Assembly: GCA_963819645.1 (NCBI GenBank) | Contig: CAWFWZ010000001.1 | Location: 310,001-374,000 of the forward strand | Source of the DNA: CAVVDY01 sp963819645 | Lineage (GTDB): Bacteria > Acidobacteriota > Terriglobia > Terriglobales > Acidobacteriaceae | Reading direction: 5' to 3' | Length of the DNA: 64,000 nt | Shown: positions 46,170 to 56,060 of the stretch, piece after piece | How the letters are laid out: the number at the start of each line of letters is the position of its first letter | How positions within the stretch are numbered: the first letter of the stretch is position 1 | The notes under the pieces: model-generated | What the model saw: the letters and a program-made list of their open reading frames with translations, nothing else | The model's database searches: none | Told to the model about the DNA's origin: nothing | Program-made: the position numbers and the translations under genes

Positions 46170-46496
46170 TCAAGCTACGTGTACACGGGCCCGAGGACGG
46201 GAACGTGGGCAGGCCTGCACGGTGATTTTGATGTCCTGCCCCAGCAGGAGCAGAAATCGCATTAGACGTTCCAGCGAGAATCCCGAAAGGTGTCCTCGCA
46301 TGAGCGCGGACACCTTGGGCTGATCCACGCCCAGTAGTTTGGCGGTCTGCACTTGGGTGAGCCCCTGGCCACGAACCAGCATGGTGATTTTGTGAGCAAG
46401 CTCGGCTTTCGCCAGCGCCTCCTCCGGGTTCGGCAGACCCAGATCGGCGAAGACGTTGCCACTGCTGACGGTGTAATCCTGTGGGCGTTTGGGCAT
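46170..46496 (-). CDS. XRE-family antitoxin (HigA-like)
   Basis: 108 residues. The HTH spans about residues 49-72 (GLTQVQTAKLLGVDQPKVSALMRG), followed by FSLERLMRFLLLLGQDIKI, as in HigA-type antitoxins and Hth-37 domains. It lies 2 bases downstream of the toxin gene, i.e. toxin-first order as in higBA. It probably binds its own promoter. Confidence 0.85.
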   Translation of the reverse strand: MPKRPQDYTVSSGNVFADLGLPNPEEALAKAELAHKITMLVRGQGLTQVQTAKLLGVDQPKVSALMRGHLSGFSLERLMRFLLLLGQDIKITVQACPRSRPRARVHVA

Positions 46497-46498
46497 CG

Positions 46499-46846
46499 TT
46501 ATCTCTCCAATTCTCGGTCGATTTCAATAGCAAGCTGCAGGCGCTGTTTTACAAGGTCCATCACGCCCTTCGGTGTGGCTAGCCCGTGCTTCGATTTCTT
46601 CTGAAACGCGTGCAGCACATACACCGCTTTTTCCAGTTTCACGGTGTAGATCGTGCGGAAGGTGTCACCCCGATGATCGGAAATTACTTCCAGCACTCCA
46701 GCCCCGATGTTCTTCAGCGGCTTGGCGTGGACGTGCTTTCCTCCGGTCTGGGCCTGATAAAGAGCGAATCCGATCTCCTGCTGCACAGCTTTCGGAAACT
46801 CCCTCAGCACACGATGTGAGTCGGCAACGAAGATCAGTGGCTTCAT
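46499..46846 (-). CDS. RelE/HigB-like toxin (phage Gp49 type)
   Basis: About 115 residues starting at 46846. Motifs of the Gp49-like HigB group: VLREFPKAVQQEIGFALYQAQTGG, GAGVLEVISDHRGDTFRTIYTVKL and VYVLHAFQKKSKHG. Such toxins are ribosome-dependent mRNA interferases. It is paired with the antitoxin 2 bases downstream. Confidence 0.87.
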   Translation of the reverse strand: MKPLIFVADSHRVLREFPKAVQQEIGFALYQAQTGGKHVHAKPLKNIGAGVLEVISDHRGDTFRTIYTVKLEKAVYVLHAFQKKSKHGLATPKGVMDLVKQRLQLAIEIDRELER

Positions 46847-46997
46847 CGAATTTTTAGTACGTCTCGAATATGCCAGATATGGCATACACCGTCAAGCGCG
46901 ACTTTTATTGTTTCAAGCCTTTTGGATTGGCTGCCGAGGAGAGTCCAGACTGGCTTGCAGCGTCCCTCCGATAGAATGGCCATTCGAGACTGAGCGA

Positions 46998-47932
46998 ATG
47001 CCGTCCAACTGGATCTTCTGGGTTCTCTTCAATGTCTTCGTGCTTGTCGATGCTGGCGCTGGATCTGGGCGTCTTCCATCGCAAGAAGCACGTTGTCCAA
47101 TTCAAAGAGGCGATGGGCTGGACGGTGGTCTGGGTCGCGCTGGCCGGCATCTTCGCTGTCTTCATTTACTTTTTCGGACACACACTGGTCGGCCATCTTG
47201 GGACGAGCCAACTCTGAGCTTTCGCTGGAATTCGTCACCGGCTACCTGATCGAGGAATCGCTCAGCGTCGATAATCTCTTCGTCTTCCTGCTGATCTTCC
47301 GCTACTTCCAGGTTCCCCGGCATTACCAGCATTCGGTGTTGTTCTGGGGAGTGGTCGGCGCTCTGGTGATGCGGGCAATCTTCATCCTGGCGGGCATTCA
47401 ACTGCTGAAGCGTTTCGAGTGGGTGATCTACATCTTTGGCGCGATCCTGATTTATAGCGGGATCAAGTTATTCGGGCAGCAGGACCAGAAGATTGAGCCT
47501 GAGAAAAACATCGTGCTGCGCGGCTTTCGCAAACTCTTTCCGGTAACGAAGACGTATGAGGGGGACAAGTTCTTCGTTCGCCGCGACGGAATTAGTTTCG
47601 CGACGCCGCTGGCGATTGTGCTGATCATCATCGAGACCACCGACCTGCTGTTCGCCGCCGATTCCATCCCTGCCGTGCTGGCCGTGACCCGCGAGCCGTT
47701 CATCGTGTACACGTCCAACGTCTTCGCCATCCTCGGGCTGCGATCTTTGTATTTCGCGCTCGCGGGAATGATCGAAACCTTCCACCTGCTGCACTACGGT
47801 TTGTCGGTCATCCTGATCTTCATCGGGGTGAAGATGCTGGCATCGCACTACGTCAAGATCCCGATTGGAATGGCGCTGGGAGTGGTGGCGGGTGTGTTGC
47901 TGGTTGTCGATTGTGCGGCGTCGCTTGCTTAG
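46998..47932 (+). CDS. TerC/Alx-family membrane protein (frame disrupted twice)
   Basis: About 310 residues with seven or more helices. Family signatures: NWIFWVLFNVFVLV, then after an extra base at about 47049 LDLGVFHRK, and after another at about 47204 EFVTGYLIEESLSVDNLFVFLLIF. The DN pair, the later TTDLLFAADSIPAVLAVT and the SNVFAILGLRSLYFAL block are the TerC hallmarks, implicated in manganese and metal handling. No yybP-type riboswitch was recognised upstream. Confidence 0.88.
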
Positions 47933-48050
47933 TTCTCCAGGAATCGAGTCTACGGCCAACGTACGGTGGATGCCATCCGCGACTTCAGGCGGGGGAATGC
48001 AGTCGACTCCGCCGAAGCTCGTTCGAGCACTTAGGGGCGCACCTCGATGC

Positions 48051-49619
48051 CTATTCGAACCTGATGGCGTCGCCGCAGATCACCGAATGCTTGTGGAACT
48101 TGGCATCGTTCTTGACTGGGAAGTCCGTACGATAATGCGCGCCGCGGCTTTCTTCGCGGGCCAAGGCTGCGCGCGCAATCAGCAATCCGGTATCGAGGAT
48201 ATTGGCTGCTTCGCGCGCCAGGCGGCTGCCAGGTTTCGCAGCCTGCTGTTGCAACCGACTGAGCTCTCCCACTACCTGACGAAGTGAATTGCCTTCGCGT
48301 ACCACGCCCACGTGCTGCCACATCAGCGATTGCACCTGGCGAGTGAATCCCTCGACTTCTGCGTTGTTACCGTTGCTCGACTGGGCTGTAGCCGGAATCG
48401 CAATACTCTGGTGAGCGCTGTTCGTCTCTTCTTGCATAGCCCTCGCCGCTCGGGCTCCGTAAACCAAGCCTTCGAGCAGGGAATTGCTGGCCAGACGATT
48501 AGCCCCGTGGACTCCGGTGCAGGCCACCTCGCCCGCTGCATAAAGACGATCAATTGAGGTTCGCCCATCGAGGTCGGTGCGCACGCCCCCCATCGCGTAG
48601 TGTGCCGCCGGCCGAACTGGAATCAGCTCCGTCGCGATGTCGATGTTGTAGCGCATGCAGGTCGCGTAGATGGTAGGGAAGCGACTGCGCACGCGATCGG
48701 CATTCAAATGCGTCAGGTCCAAATAAACCGTCGCGTCGGGCCGCTGTTGCACCTCGATCTCGTGTGCGATAGCTCGCGCAACCACATCCCGGGGCGCCAG
48801 TTCCGCCAGTTCGTGATACTTCGGCATGAAGCGCTTCAGCTCGATGTTGCGGAGGTAGGCTCCTTCGCCGCGCAGAGCTTCCGACAGCAGAAACCGGGGA
48901 GCGTTCTTCAGATACAGCGCCGTGGGATGGAACTGCACAAATTCCATGTCGCTGATTTCCGCGCCCACGCGATGCGCCATCGCGACGCCATCACCAGTCG
49001 CAACAGCCGGATTGGTGGTGTTGCTGTAGACCTGTCCGAGCCCTCCGGTCGCGAGCAGCACGGCGCGAGCATAGATCTGGTGGAACCGGCCGTCCTGATC
49101 GAGCAGGCGAACTCCTTGCACGCTCCCGTCAGTCACCAGCAATTCGGTGGTGAACTCGAACTCGCGAAACGTAATGTTCGTTTGCGCCGCGGCTTTCAGG
49201 TAGAGTGCGCGTCCAATCTCGCGGCCCGTGGAATCGCCGTGCGCATGCAGAACGCGACTGCGGCTGTGGGCGCCTTCGCGGGTGAAGGCGATCTTGGTTC
49301 CGGTACGGTCGAACTCCGTACCCCACTCGATCAACTCCTCGATGCGAGGCGGTCCCTCTTCGACGAGTATGCGCGCGGCCTCTTCGTTCACCAGGCCGTC
49401 GCCGGCTTTCAGCGTGTCTTCGAGATGAAGCCCGACTTCATCTTCATCGCTGAGCGCGGCGGCAATTCCACCTTGCGCGTATTGCGTGTTTGACTCGGTG
49501 ACTTCGCGCTTGGCGAGGCAGAGGACGCGACCGGCGGACGCAAGCTCCACCGAAGCGCGTAAGCCGGCGATGCCAGCTCCTACAACGATGAAGTCGGTCT
49601 CCAAAGGCAGATTTTTCAT
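48051..49619 (-). CDS. nadB: L-aspartate oxidase
   Basis: 522 residues, intact. FAD-binding N-terminus ETDFIVVGAGIAGLRASVELA, then TESNTQYAQGGIAAALS, the active-site HSRSRVLHAHGDSTG, and RPAAHYAMGGVRTDLDGRTS with GANRLASNSLLEGLVYGARAA. It oxidises aspartate to iminoaspartate for NAD synthesis. The start at 49619 marks the FAD motif; a longer upstream frame only overlaps aroB. nadA and nadC are not in the window. Confidence 0.93.
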   Translation of the reverse strand: MKNLPLETDFIVVGAGIAGLRASVELASAGRVLCLAKREVTESNTQYAQGGIAAALSDEDEVGLHLEDTLKAGDGLVNEEAARILVEEGPPRIEELIEWGTEFDRTGTKIAFTREGAHSRSRVLHAHGDSTGREIGRALYLKAAAQTNITFREFEFTTELLVTDGSVQGVRLLDQDGRFHQIYARAVLLATGGLGQVYSNTTNPAVATGDGVAMAHRVGAEISDMEFVQFHPTALYLKNAPRFLLSEALRGEGAYLRNIELKRFMPKYHELAELAPRDVVARAIAHEIEVQQRPDATVYLDLTHLNADRVRSRFPTIYATCMRYNIDIATELIPVRPAAHYAMGGVRTDLDGRTSIDRLYAAGEVACTGVHGANRLASNSLLEGLVYGARAARAMQEETNSAHQSIAIPATAQSSNGNNAEVEGFTRQVQSLMWQHVGVVREGNSLRQVVGELSRLQQQAAKPGSRLAREAANILDTGLLIARAALAREESRGAHYRTDFPVKNDAKFHKHSVICGDAIRFE

Positions 49620-49757
49620 GGCCGAAAGCGCATTACCACGCTTCTGTTGCCAATGGTAACACCGGCGATTCACTACTCTTACGCAAGAAAGAGCGTGCAT
49701 TCTCGTATCGGGAATCGAGCGAGAAGCCGTCCCGCCAGCATCCGTTACACTAATTGC

Positions 49758-50858
49758 TTGATTCGAATTCCCGTCACCACCGCCTCGCGATCGTATGAAG
49801 TGCTGGTCGATCGACGCCTGCTTCGCGAAGCTGGGCAGGTAGTTGAGCAGGTCGTGCCTCGCTGTACGCGGGTCTGTGTTGTGACCTCTAAACCGATACG
49901 CAAACTCTGGGGCAAGGCTCTGGAGAAAGGCCTCCGTGGAGTCTCGGGCAAGGTGCAGTTCTTCGAGATGCCTGATGGCGAGCGCGCCAAACGTCTCGCG
50001 AATCTGGAAAAGCTGGCGGAAAAATTGGTGGAGGCCGGCGCAGACCGGCAATCCGTCATCGTTGCTTTGGGCGGGGGCGTTGTCGGCGATGTCGGCGGCT
50101 TTCTGGCGTCGGTGTTTATGCGCGGGATTCCGGTCGTGCAGGTTCCGACGACGTTGGTCGCGCAGGTGGACTCCGCGATCGGCGGCAAGACCGGGGTCAA
50201 TCTCACAAATGGCAAAAACCTGGTGGGGACCTTCCATCAGCCCACGTGTGTGCTGGTCGATCCCGATGTGCTGTCGACATTGCCCGAGCGCGAATATCGC
50301 TCTGGCTTGTTCGAAGCGATGAAGTACGGTGTGATTCGCAATCCGCGAATCTTCGAACTGATGGAGAAGCACCGCGATGCGCTGCTTGCCCGCGACACAG
50401 ATTTGCTTGAGCAACTGATCGCCGATTGCATCCGGGTAAAGGCCGACGTCGTCAGCAGTGACGAGCGGGAGAGCGGCGAGCGCCGCATTCTTAACTTCGG
50501 CCACACCATCGGCCATGCTCTTGAAGCCGAGACCGGATACAAAACTCTGCTCCACGGCGAAGCCGTTGGCTGGGGAATGATCGCGGCGGCCACCATTGGC
50601 GAGGAGACGGGCGCCTCAGATCAAAGCAACTGCTCAACGCATTACGGAGCTGGTCGACTGCCTATGGGCCCCTGCCGAAATTCAGAGTGAAGCCCAGTCG
50701 CGTCCTCAAGCGGCTCATGAGCGACAAGAAGACCGTCGGCGGGATACCGCATTTTGTGCTTGCCCGTCGTATCGGCGAAGTTGAGATCGTAAACGACGTG
50801 CCGAAACGCGTGATATTGACGGGCAGTAGAAAAACTGAACGAGATGGCTCAGCGGTAA
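49758..50858 (+). CDS. aroB: 3-dehydroquinate synthase (frame disrupted three times)
   Basis: NAD- and metal-dependent shikimate enzyme. Motifs: FEMPDGERAKRLANLEKL, ALGGGVVGDVGGFLASVFMRGIP, VPTTLVAQVDSAIGGKTGVNL and NFGHTIGHALE. Single extra bases at about 50609, 50659 and 50822 break the C-terminus. Removing them gives AYGPLPKFRVKPSRVLKRLM, KKTVGGIPHFVLA and a natural end, LTAVEKLNEMAQR, with a TAA overlapping the next ATG. Corrected length is about 365 residues. The start is probably the TTG at 49758, since no ATG fits. Translationally coupled to ubiE. Confidence 0.92.
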
Positions 50859-51625
50859 TGACAGACCAGACAAACAAAGTCGAGGATCGCGTGGTCGGCG
50901 CAGCGCCTGCTGGCGCTGCCGATGAAGCGTCTGCGGCGACAGCGGTACGCGATATGTTCAGCTCGATCGCTCCCCGCTACGATCTGCTGAACCACGTGCT
51001 GTCGATGAACGTTGACCGTTTGTGGTGGAACCGCACGGCCCGCGCCTTCGCCAACGTCTTGAATCGCCCTGATGCACAGGTGCTCGACCTTTGCTGCGGC
51101 ACCGGGGATATGACGTTCGCACTTCATCGCCGGGCAAAGGGGAATTCAGTCGCGGTCACTGGCGCCGATTTTTCTCACGCCATGCTGGTGCGCGCGCAGG
51201 AAAAGTCTGGCGACCGCAGGATCCGGTGGGTCGAAGCTGATGCGCTTCAGCTTCCCTTCGGGCCCGGCGAGTTCGATTTGGTCACCGCCGCTTTTGGCTT
51301 TCGCAACCTTGCGAATTACAACCGAGGGCTGGCAGAGATCTATCGCGTGCTGAAGCCGGGAGGCGAGGTCGGCATTCTGGACTTCGGCGAGCCCAAGGGC
51401 CTGGTCGGCCAGGTGTATCGCTTCTATTTCCACCGAATACTCCCGGCAATTGGAACCGTCATCTCCGGTGTCAGCGGCCCTTACAAGTACTTGCCCGCAT
51501 CAGTGCAGCGCTTTCCGCCTCCCGATGAGATGCTGCAACGCATGCGCGACGCGGGCTTTCGCGACGTCTCGTGGACGCCTTATACCTTCGGCATTGCCGG
51601 GCTGTATCGCGGAAAGAAAAGCTAG
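50858..51625 (+). CDS. ubiE: Demethylmenaquinone methyltransferase
   Basis: 255 residues of the class-I SAM methyltransferase fold. Signatures: MFSSIAPRYDLLNHVLSMNVDRLWW, VLDLCCGTGDMTFAL, GEFDLVTAAFGFRNLANY and the C-terminal GQVYRFYFHRILP...YKYLPASVQRFP. It makes the last step of menaquinone (and ubiquinone) synthesis; menaquinone is expected in Acidobacteria. It begins in a TAATG overlap with aroB. The apparent aroB-ubiE fusion is only a frame artefact. Menaquinol would feed the CbcL- and ImcH-like enzymes. Confidence 0.92.
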   Translation: MTDQTNKVEDRVVGAAPAGAADEASAATAVRDMFSSIAPRYDLLNHVLSMNVDRLWWNRTARAFANVLNRPDAQVLDLCCGTGDMTFALHRRAKGNSVAVTGADFSHAMLVRAQEKSGDRRIRWVEADALQLPFGPGEFDLVTAAFGFRNLANYNRGLAEIYRVLKPGGEVGILDFGEPKGLVGQVYRFYFHRILPAIGTVISGVSGPYKYLPASVQRFPPPDEMLQRMRDAGFRDVSWTPYTFGIAGLYRGKKS

Positions 51626-51791
51626 AGCAGTTCAGGGTAGTGTGGTCAGGGTGGAGCACGGCTTCAGGCCTGCATGATCGCGATTTGAACCGCGCGCGGC
51701 TGAAGCCGGATACCCTTCGTTGCCGTCGCATTTTGTACGCCTGAAGGCGTACTCCACCCAAGCTGGTCTAGCGCATTGTGAAAATGCGAGT
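51626..51791. repeat. Palindrome-rich gap between convergent genes
   Basis: Contains GGCTTCAGGCC, GCGGCTGAAGCC and TACGCCTGAAGGCGTACTCC palindromes of the GGCTGAAGCC family between about 51650 and 51765. It may act as a shared bidirectional terminator. Confidence 0.5.
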
Positions 51792-52847
51792 CTACGCCTG
51801 CGCGAAGGTGTCGCTCAGCGCGTCTTCAATCGTGTAGCGAATCACGTCGGGATAGTGCGACCCGAGGAACTCCTGCAGCCGCGTTGTATCCATGGTGTAA
51901 GAACCGATGAGGTAGGGCGCAGCTTCTGGAGGGATCGACGAAATCCCCAGCTTCCACAATGCCCGCAGCGCCAGGACGAAGGCCGTCCGGTTGGGAGCGC
52001 GCTTTACCTGCGCATGTGCGATTTCGGCACAACGCTCGAAGGTCAGAGCCTCGCCGCGTCCAGTGACATTCAGAACCGTTACCGGTGGATCGCTAGCGGG
52101 CCGGTACAGCATATACGTGAGCAGCCGCGCCATGTCATCCACGTGAACGAATTGCACCTTCTTGCCCAGATATTCTTTGCCGCGCGGCAGCAACAGGGGC
52201 AGGCGCTTGCCTTCGGCACGCATGCGGGCAGCCCGGTTGCTCTTGCCTGCTGGCGTGCCGCGTAGCACACCGACCATGTAGTTCTGCATGCTTCTTCCAG
52301 CGAAGATGTGCGGGCGCAGAATATAAATGCGGCAGTCCCCCACGCTTTCGGCACGGTAGCGAACCACCTCATCGCTTTCCTTCTTGTGGATTGCGTAGGG
52401 CAAGCTGTAGGCCTGCAGCGGCGCATCCTCGCGCACCGGACCGGGAGTCTCGGGTCCGTAAGCAGAAACGCTGCTGGGAAATATGAACTGGCTTACAGCG
52501 CCGCCGGTGCGGTTGACGACACTGATGGCCTCCATCACCCGCGCGGTTCCGGCAACGTTGATCTGCCACATGCGTTCCAGGTCGAGAACGCCGCTACGTT
52601 GGGGATCCAGGATGAATGACAGATGGATGACAGAAGTGGCTCCAGTCTGGCGGAGCAGATCGGTCATCGTCCGGCAACTGGACTCGCGGCCGAGATCGAT
52701 GGAATGGAAGTCAAGCTGGCCGGCGGATATGGAAGGTGGGCGCACATCCACGCCCACCACATCGAAATCGGAGAGGAACGGTAAGAGGCGGACACCGAGA
52801 TTCCCGGAAATACCGGTGACCAGAACCGTCCTCCTCCGGGAGTTCAT
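51792..52847 (-). CDS. NAD-dependent epimerase/dehydratase-family protein
   Basis: 351 residues, extended SDR. The glycine motif is VLVTGISGNLGVRLLPFL, followed by a catalytic Ser in PSSVSAYGPETPG and Tyr-Lys in LPYAIHKKESDE. C-terminal substrate domain includes GKKVQFVHVDDMARLL. Sugar-nucleotide or sterol-type substrates are both possible. Its ATG overlaps the stop of the upstream parvulin gene (ATGA), so the two are translationally coupled. Confidence 0.82.
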   Translation of the reverse strand: MNSRRRTVLVTGISGNLGVRLLPFLSDFDVVGVDVRPPSISAGQLDFHSIDLGRESSCRTMTDLLRQTGATSVIHLSFILDPQRSGVLDLERMWQINVAGTARVMEAISVVNRTGGAVSQFIFPSSVSAYGPETPGPVREDAPLQAYSLPYAIHKKESDEVVRYRAESVGDCRIYILRPHIFAGRSMQNYMVGVLRGTPAGKSNRAARMRAEGKRLPLLLPRGKEYLGKKVQFVHVDDMARLLTYMLYRPASDPPVTVLNVTGRGEALTFERCAEIAHAQVKRAPNRTAFVLALRALWKLGISSIPPEAAPYLIGSYTMDTTRLQEFLGSHYPDVIRYTIEDALSDTFAQA

Positions 52848-53905
52848 TTCTGCGGAGGAGCGGGCTGGGACGCGGTCGGCTTCGAGGGCGATTGGCCGCC
52901 CTGCTGAGGCGCCTGAAGTGTGCCCGTCTGCGGCGCCTCGGGCTTGTTCTCAGGACCGAAGTAGGCCTCGTTCAGCTCCGCCTTCACCGAGTCACTGAGC
53001 TCCTGAATCTTATCTCTCATCATCTGGTCGTGCAGGATCTTGGCAATTTGGCCCTTCACCTCGCTGAGCGGCTTCTCGTGCTCTGAAACCAGCTTGTAGA
53101 TATACGCGGCTCCGGTGTCGGTAAATGCCTGCGAGGTGTCGCCCGGCTTCAGCTCGAAGACGCTCGACTGGTCGGGCGGAATCATCCCGGGAGAATAGTT
53201 CTTCAGATTGACATCGGGAGCGGAGCCAGTCAAACCCATACGCGCGAAGGCCTCTTTCTGCAAGGTCGCCGGGTCGGCGCCGGCTACCCATTGCTGCCGC
53301 ACTTTGTCAATGTAGGCCTTCTGCTCTGCCTCGGTCGGCTTTTTGATTTCCGCCGCCGCCGGCTGGGTAGGAATGATGATCCGCTGCAGATCGGCATCGC
53401 GATATTTGCTCAGGTTCTGTTTGTAATACTCTTCGATCTTTTGATCCGATTGGTTCGCGTATTCATTCGAGTAGTGCTCATTGAGCGACTCGGTCAGGAG
53501 TTGGTCGGTTACGAACTTCAGAATCTCTTTGAAGCGAGGCTCATTCTGCAACCCGAGGGCCCGCGCCTGGTCGGAGTAGGCCAGGATCTTCCCATACTGG
53601 AGGCCGAAGTTGCGCCGGGCATCGGTGGTCATCCCCGGTTTGACGGCGTTGGCCATCTCCTCGAATTGTTCGCGGCTCACGGCGGCGACACACCCGGTCT
53701 GGCTGCTATCCTTGCATGCCCCCGTCAGGGTGATGACGGCGTCACTCGGCTTTACATTGGCTGCACTTGCCGGAAGCTCGGTGGTTTGGCCCGGCCTGGG
53801 GGTGTGTCGCAACGGCTGGCCATTGGTTGTTCCAGGCTGCTGGCCGGCGGCGAACGGCGCCAGCGCACACGAAAGCGCAAGAACGGCAAAAGTTTGAAGT
53901 CGCAT
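52844..53905 (-). CDS. Periplasmic parvulin-type peptidyl-prolyl isomerase (SurA/PrsA-like)
   Basis: 353 residues from 53905. Signal peptide (TFAVLALSCALAPFAAGQ), helical N-domain (ITLTGACKDS, REQFEEMANAVKPG), then the SurA_N-like YSNEYANQSDQKIEEYYKQNLSKY and a parvulin domain (DADLQRIIIPTQPA, SVFELKPGDTSQAF, YIYKLVSEHEKPLSEVKGQI). The tail is Pro/Gln/Ser-rich. Outer-membrane protein folding is the likely role, relevant to the large barrel encoded at 29-31 kb. Confidence 0.83.
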   Translation of the reverse strand: MRLQTFAVLALSCALAPFAAGQQPGTTNGQPLRHTPRPGQTTELPASAANVKPSDAVITLTGACKDSSQTGCVAAVSREQFEEMANAVKPGMTTDARRNFGLQYGKILAYSDQARALGLQNEPRFKEILKFVTDQLLTESLNEHYSNEYANQSDQKIEEYYKQNLSKYRDADLQRIIIPTQPAAAEIKKPTEAEQKAYIDKVRQQWVAGADPATLQKEAFARMGLTGSAPDVNLKNYSPGMIPPDQSSVFELKPGDTSQAFTDTGAAYIYKLVSEHEKPLSEVKGQIAKILHDQMMRDKIQELSDSVKAELNEAYFGPENKPEAPQTGTLQAPQQGGQSPSKPTASQPAPPQK

Positions 53906-54091
53906 GAAGTTCAACCCTCCGGAAAAAGAAAACAGGTTAGTAAGCAGTGCAGAAAATCGTACCACAGAGTGGCTGGGACGCGCCAAACACGGCCCTCTGG
54001 CACCATCTACTACTGATCGCGTGGACGGGCCCGCTCCGTTTCTAATTGGCGCGGAAATCGCTGCCGGTAAATAATCAAGCAGGACGCAAAC

Positions 54092-55502
54092 GTGAGCAAC
54101 ACGACGATGCAGCGCGAGAAGAAGGCGGTGGCCCTGAATTCGGTCTGGGCGGCAGTCGGCATTACTACGCTGAAAATTGTGGTGGGTCTCACGCACCGGG
54201 AGCCTGGGCATTTTGTCGGAGGCGGCCCACTCCGGCCTTGATCTTGTCGCCGCAGCCATTACCTTGTTCTCGGTTCGCGTTTCCGATATGCCGGCGGATG
54301 CCGACCATCAGTACGGACACGGTAAGGTCGAAAATTTCTCTGCCTTCATCGAGACCGGTCTGCTGCTGCTGACCTGCGTATGGATCGTTTACGAGGCGCT
54401 CAAGCGGCTTTTCTTTCATCATGCGCACGTTTATCCATCCGTGTGGGCTTTCGTGGTGATGGGTACGTCCATCGTGGTCGACGTTTGGCGGTCGCGGCGG
54501 TTGCGCAGGATCGCAGAGAAGTACGATAGCCAGGCCTTGCTGGCCGATGCTCTGCACTTCAGCACCGACGTATGGTCGAGTTCGGTCGTCATATTGGGAT
54601 TGGCGCTGGTGATGGCCGGCGAGCGCTGGTCGCTGCCATGGCTCGCTAAAGCTGATCCAATCGCGGCGCTGTTTGTGGCAGCCATCGTGGTGCAAGTGAG
54701 TTGGCGGCTGGCACGCCAGACGGTTGACGCGCTGCTTGATGCGGCGCCCACCGGGACTCGCAGTCGCATCATTGCCGAGATCTACCAGGTCGACGGAGTG
54801 CTTGAGGTCGATCGCGTGCGCATCCGGCGTGGAGGAAGCCGGTACTTCGTCGACGTTTCAGTGGCGATGTCGCGAACCGTAACCTTTCAGAAGTCCGAAC
54901 AGGTGTCGACCGACGTGGCGGAACGCATTCGCCAGCTGCTTCCCGGCGCCGACGTCGTCGTTAATACCGTTGCCCGGGCTAATCGCCGCGAGAGCCTGTT
55001 CGATCGCGTACGGGCTGTCGCCACTCGCCACAATCTGAACGTTCACGACATCAGCGTGCAAGACCTGAGCGGTCGGCTGCATGTCGAACAGCATGTGGAA
55101 CTCGACGAGACGCTGACCCTGAAAGATGCGCACGAGCGCGTAACTCAATTGGAAGCCGAGATGAAGAGCGACATGCCCGAGATCTCAACCATTCTCACGC
55201 ACATTGAAAGCGAGCCTGCCAGGATCGAAACCGGCGATGGTGAGGTGCGCGTTCCCAGCTTTGAGCGCAAGCTCCAGGGCGTGAGCGAGCATTTCCCGGA
55301 AGTGGTTGATATGCACGACCTGGTTTTTAAGCGGGTCGAGGGACGCCTCTATCTGTCGTTGCATTGCACCATGAAAGACGATCTACCGCTTTCACGTGTG
55401 CATGATATCCAGAGCGAGATGGAAGGTCGCTTCCGTCAGGAGATACCGGAGCTGTTTCGCGTTCTCATCCATCCCGAGCCGCAAACCGACAATCGAAGAT
55501 AG
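54092..55502 (+). CDS. Cation diffusion facilitator with three C-terminal domain repeats (frame disrupted)
   Basis: About 469 residues. GTG at 54092 (or ATG 54107) starts EKKAVALNSVWAAVGITTLKIVVG. An extra C near 54194 precedes TGSLGILSEAAHSGLDLVAA, the metal-site HxxxD helix. HQYGHGKVENFSA and ALLADALHFSTDVWSS give the second site. About 200 residues of cytoplasmic tail carry three homologous segments: GVLEVDRVRIRRGGSRYFVDV, LNVHDISVQDLSGRLHVEQH and VVDMHDLVFKRVEGRLYLSL. CDF transporters normally have only one such C-terminal domain. Confidence 0.87.
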
Positions 55503-55585
55503 AAGATAGTGAGTAGCTGGAAGGCGATTGATTCGCCAGACGCCGTGGAGTAAGCTCTCTCCACTCGGGCTTCCAGGAGGGCGAA

Positions 55586-56011
55586 ATGCAGCAGGAACCG
55601 GATAGCTCACCGCACCTGAAGTCGCCCTGTGCCAGCGGCACCTCCGGTGAAAATGTTGAGCGGCTGCGATATGTTGACCATCGTGGCAAGCGTATTCTGC
55701 TGGCCGACGTCAGTGCGTGCAACGACGAGCAGCTGGCCGAATGCATCAAGGCTGTTCCGGAGTACGTCACCAAACAACCCGAGCACTCGGTCTTGCTGTT
55801 GGGCGATTTCACAGGTACTCACTTCACCAAGGAAACCGTTGAGCAGTTGAAGATCGCCGCGGTCTTCGATCGTCCTCATGTTGCCAAGGCGGCATGGGTC
55901 CTCAGCGACAATTTGCACAAGGTACTGCTGGAATCGATTCGCAACTTTTCTGGCCGCGAGATTGCGGTCTTTGCCACACGCGAGGAAGCGCTGGATTATC
56001 TGGCGAGCTGA
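55586..56011 (+). CDS. Conserved protein, SpoIIAA/STAS-like
   Basis: 141 residues, start after CAGGAGG. The pattern GKRILLADVSACNDEQLAECIKAVPEYV, SVLLLGDFTGTHFTKETVEQLK and REIAVFATREEALDYLAS alternates strands and helices as in SpoIIAA-like/STAS proteins. Function unknown. No signal peptide or membrane helix. Confidence 0.55.
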   Translation: MQQEPDSSPHLKSPCASGTSGENVERLRYVDHRGKRILLADVSACNDEQLAECIKAVPEYVTKQPEHSVLLLGDFTGTHFTKETVEQLKIAAVFDRPHVAKAAWVLSDNLHKVLLESIRNFSGREIAVFATREEALDYLAS

Positions 56012-56060
56012 CAGGTCTCTGACGCAACACCGAGATTCGCAGTTTGAGATAATCGTCCGT

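Noticed and set aside
47093..47217. Selenocysteine at the TGA in the terC gene
   Set aside because: The TGA at 47215 lies in the wrong frame for TerC after an insertion; the conserved protein continues in the next frame.
48600..49493. A 297-codon open frame on the plus strand
   Set aside because: Shadow of nadB; no homology visible.
50687..51625. Apparent AroB-UbiE fusion
   Set aside because: One extra base at about 50822 hides the aroB stop; removing it gives a natural AroB end and a TAATG overlap with ubiE.
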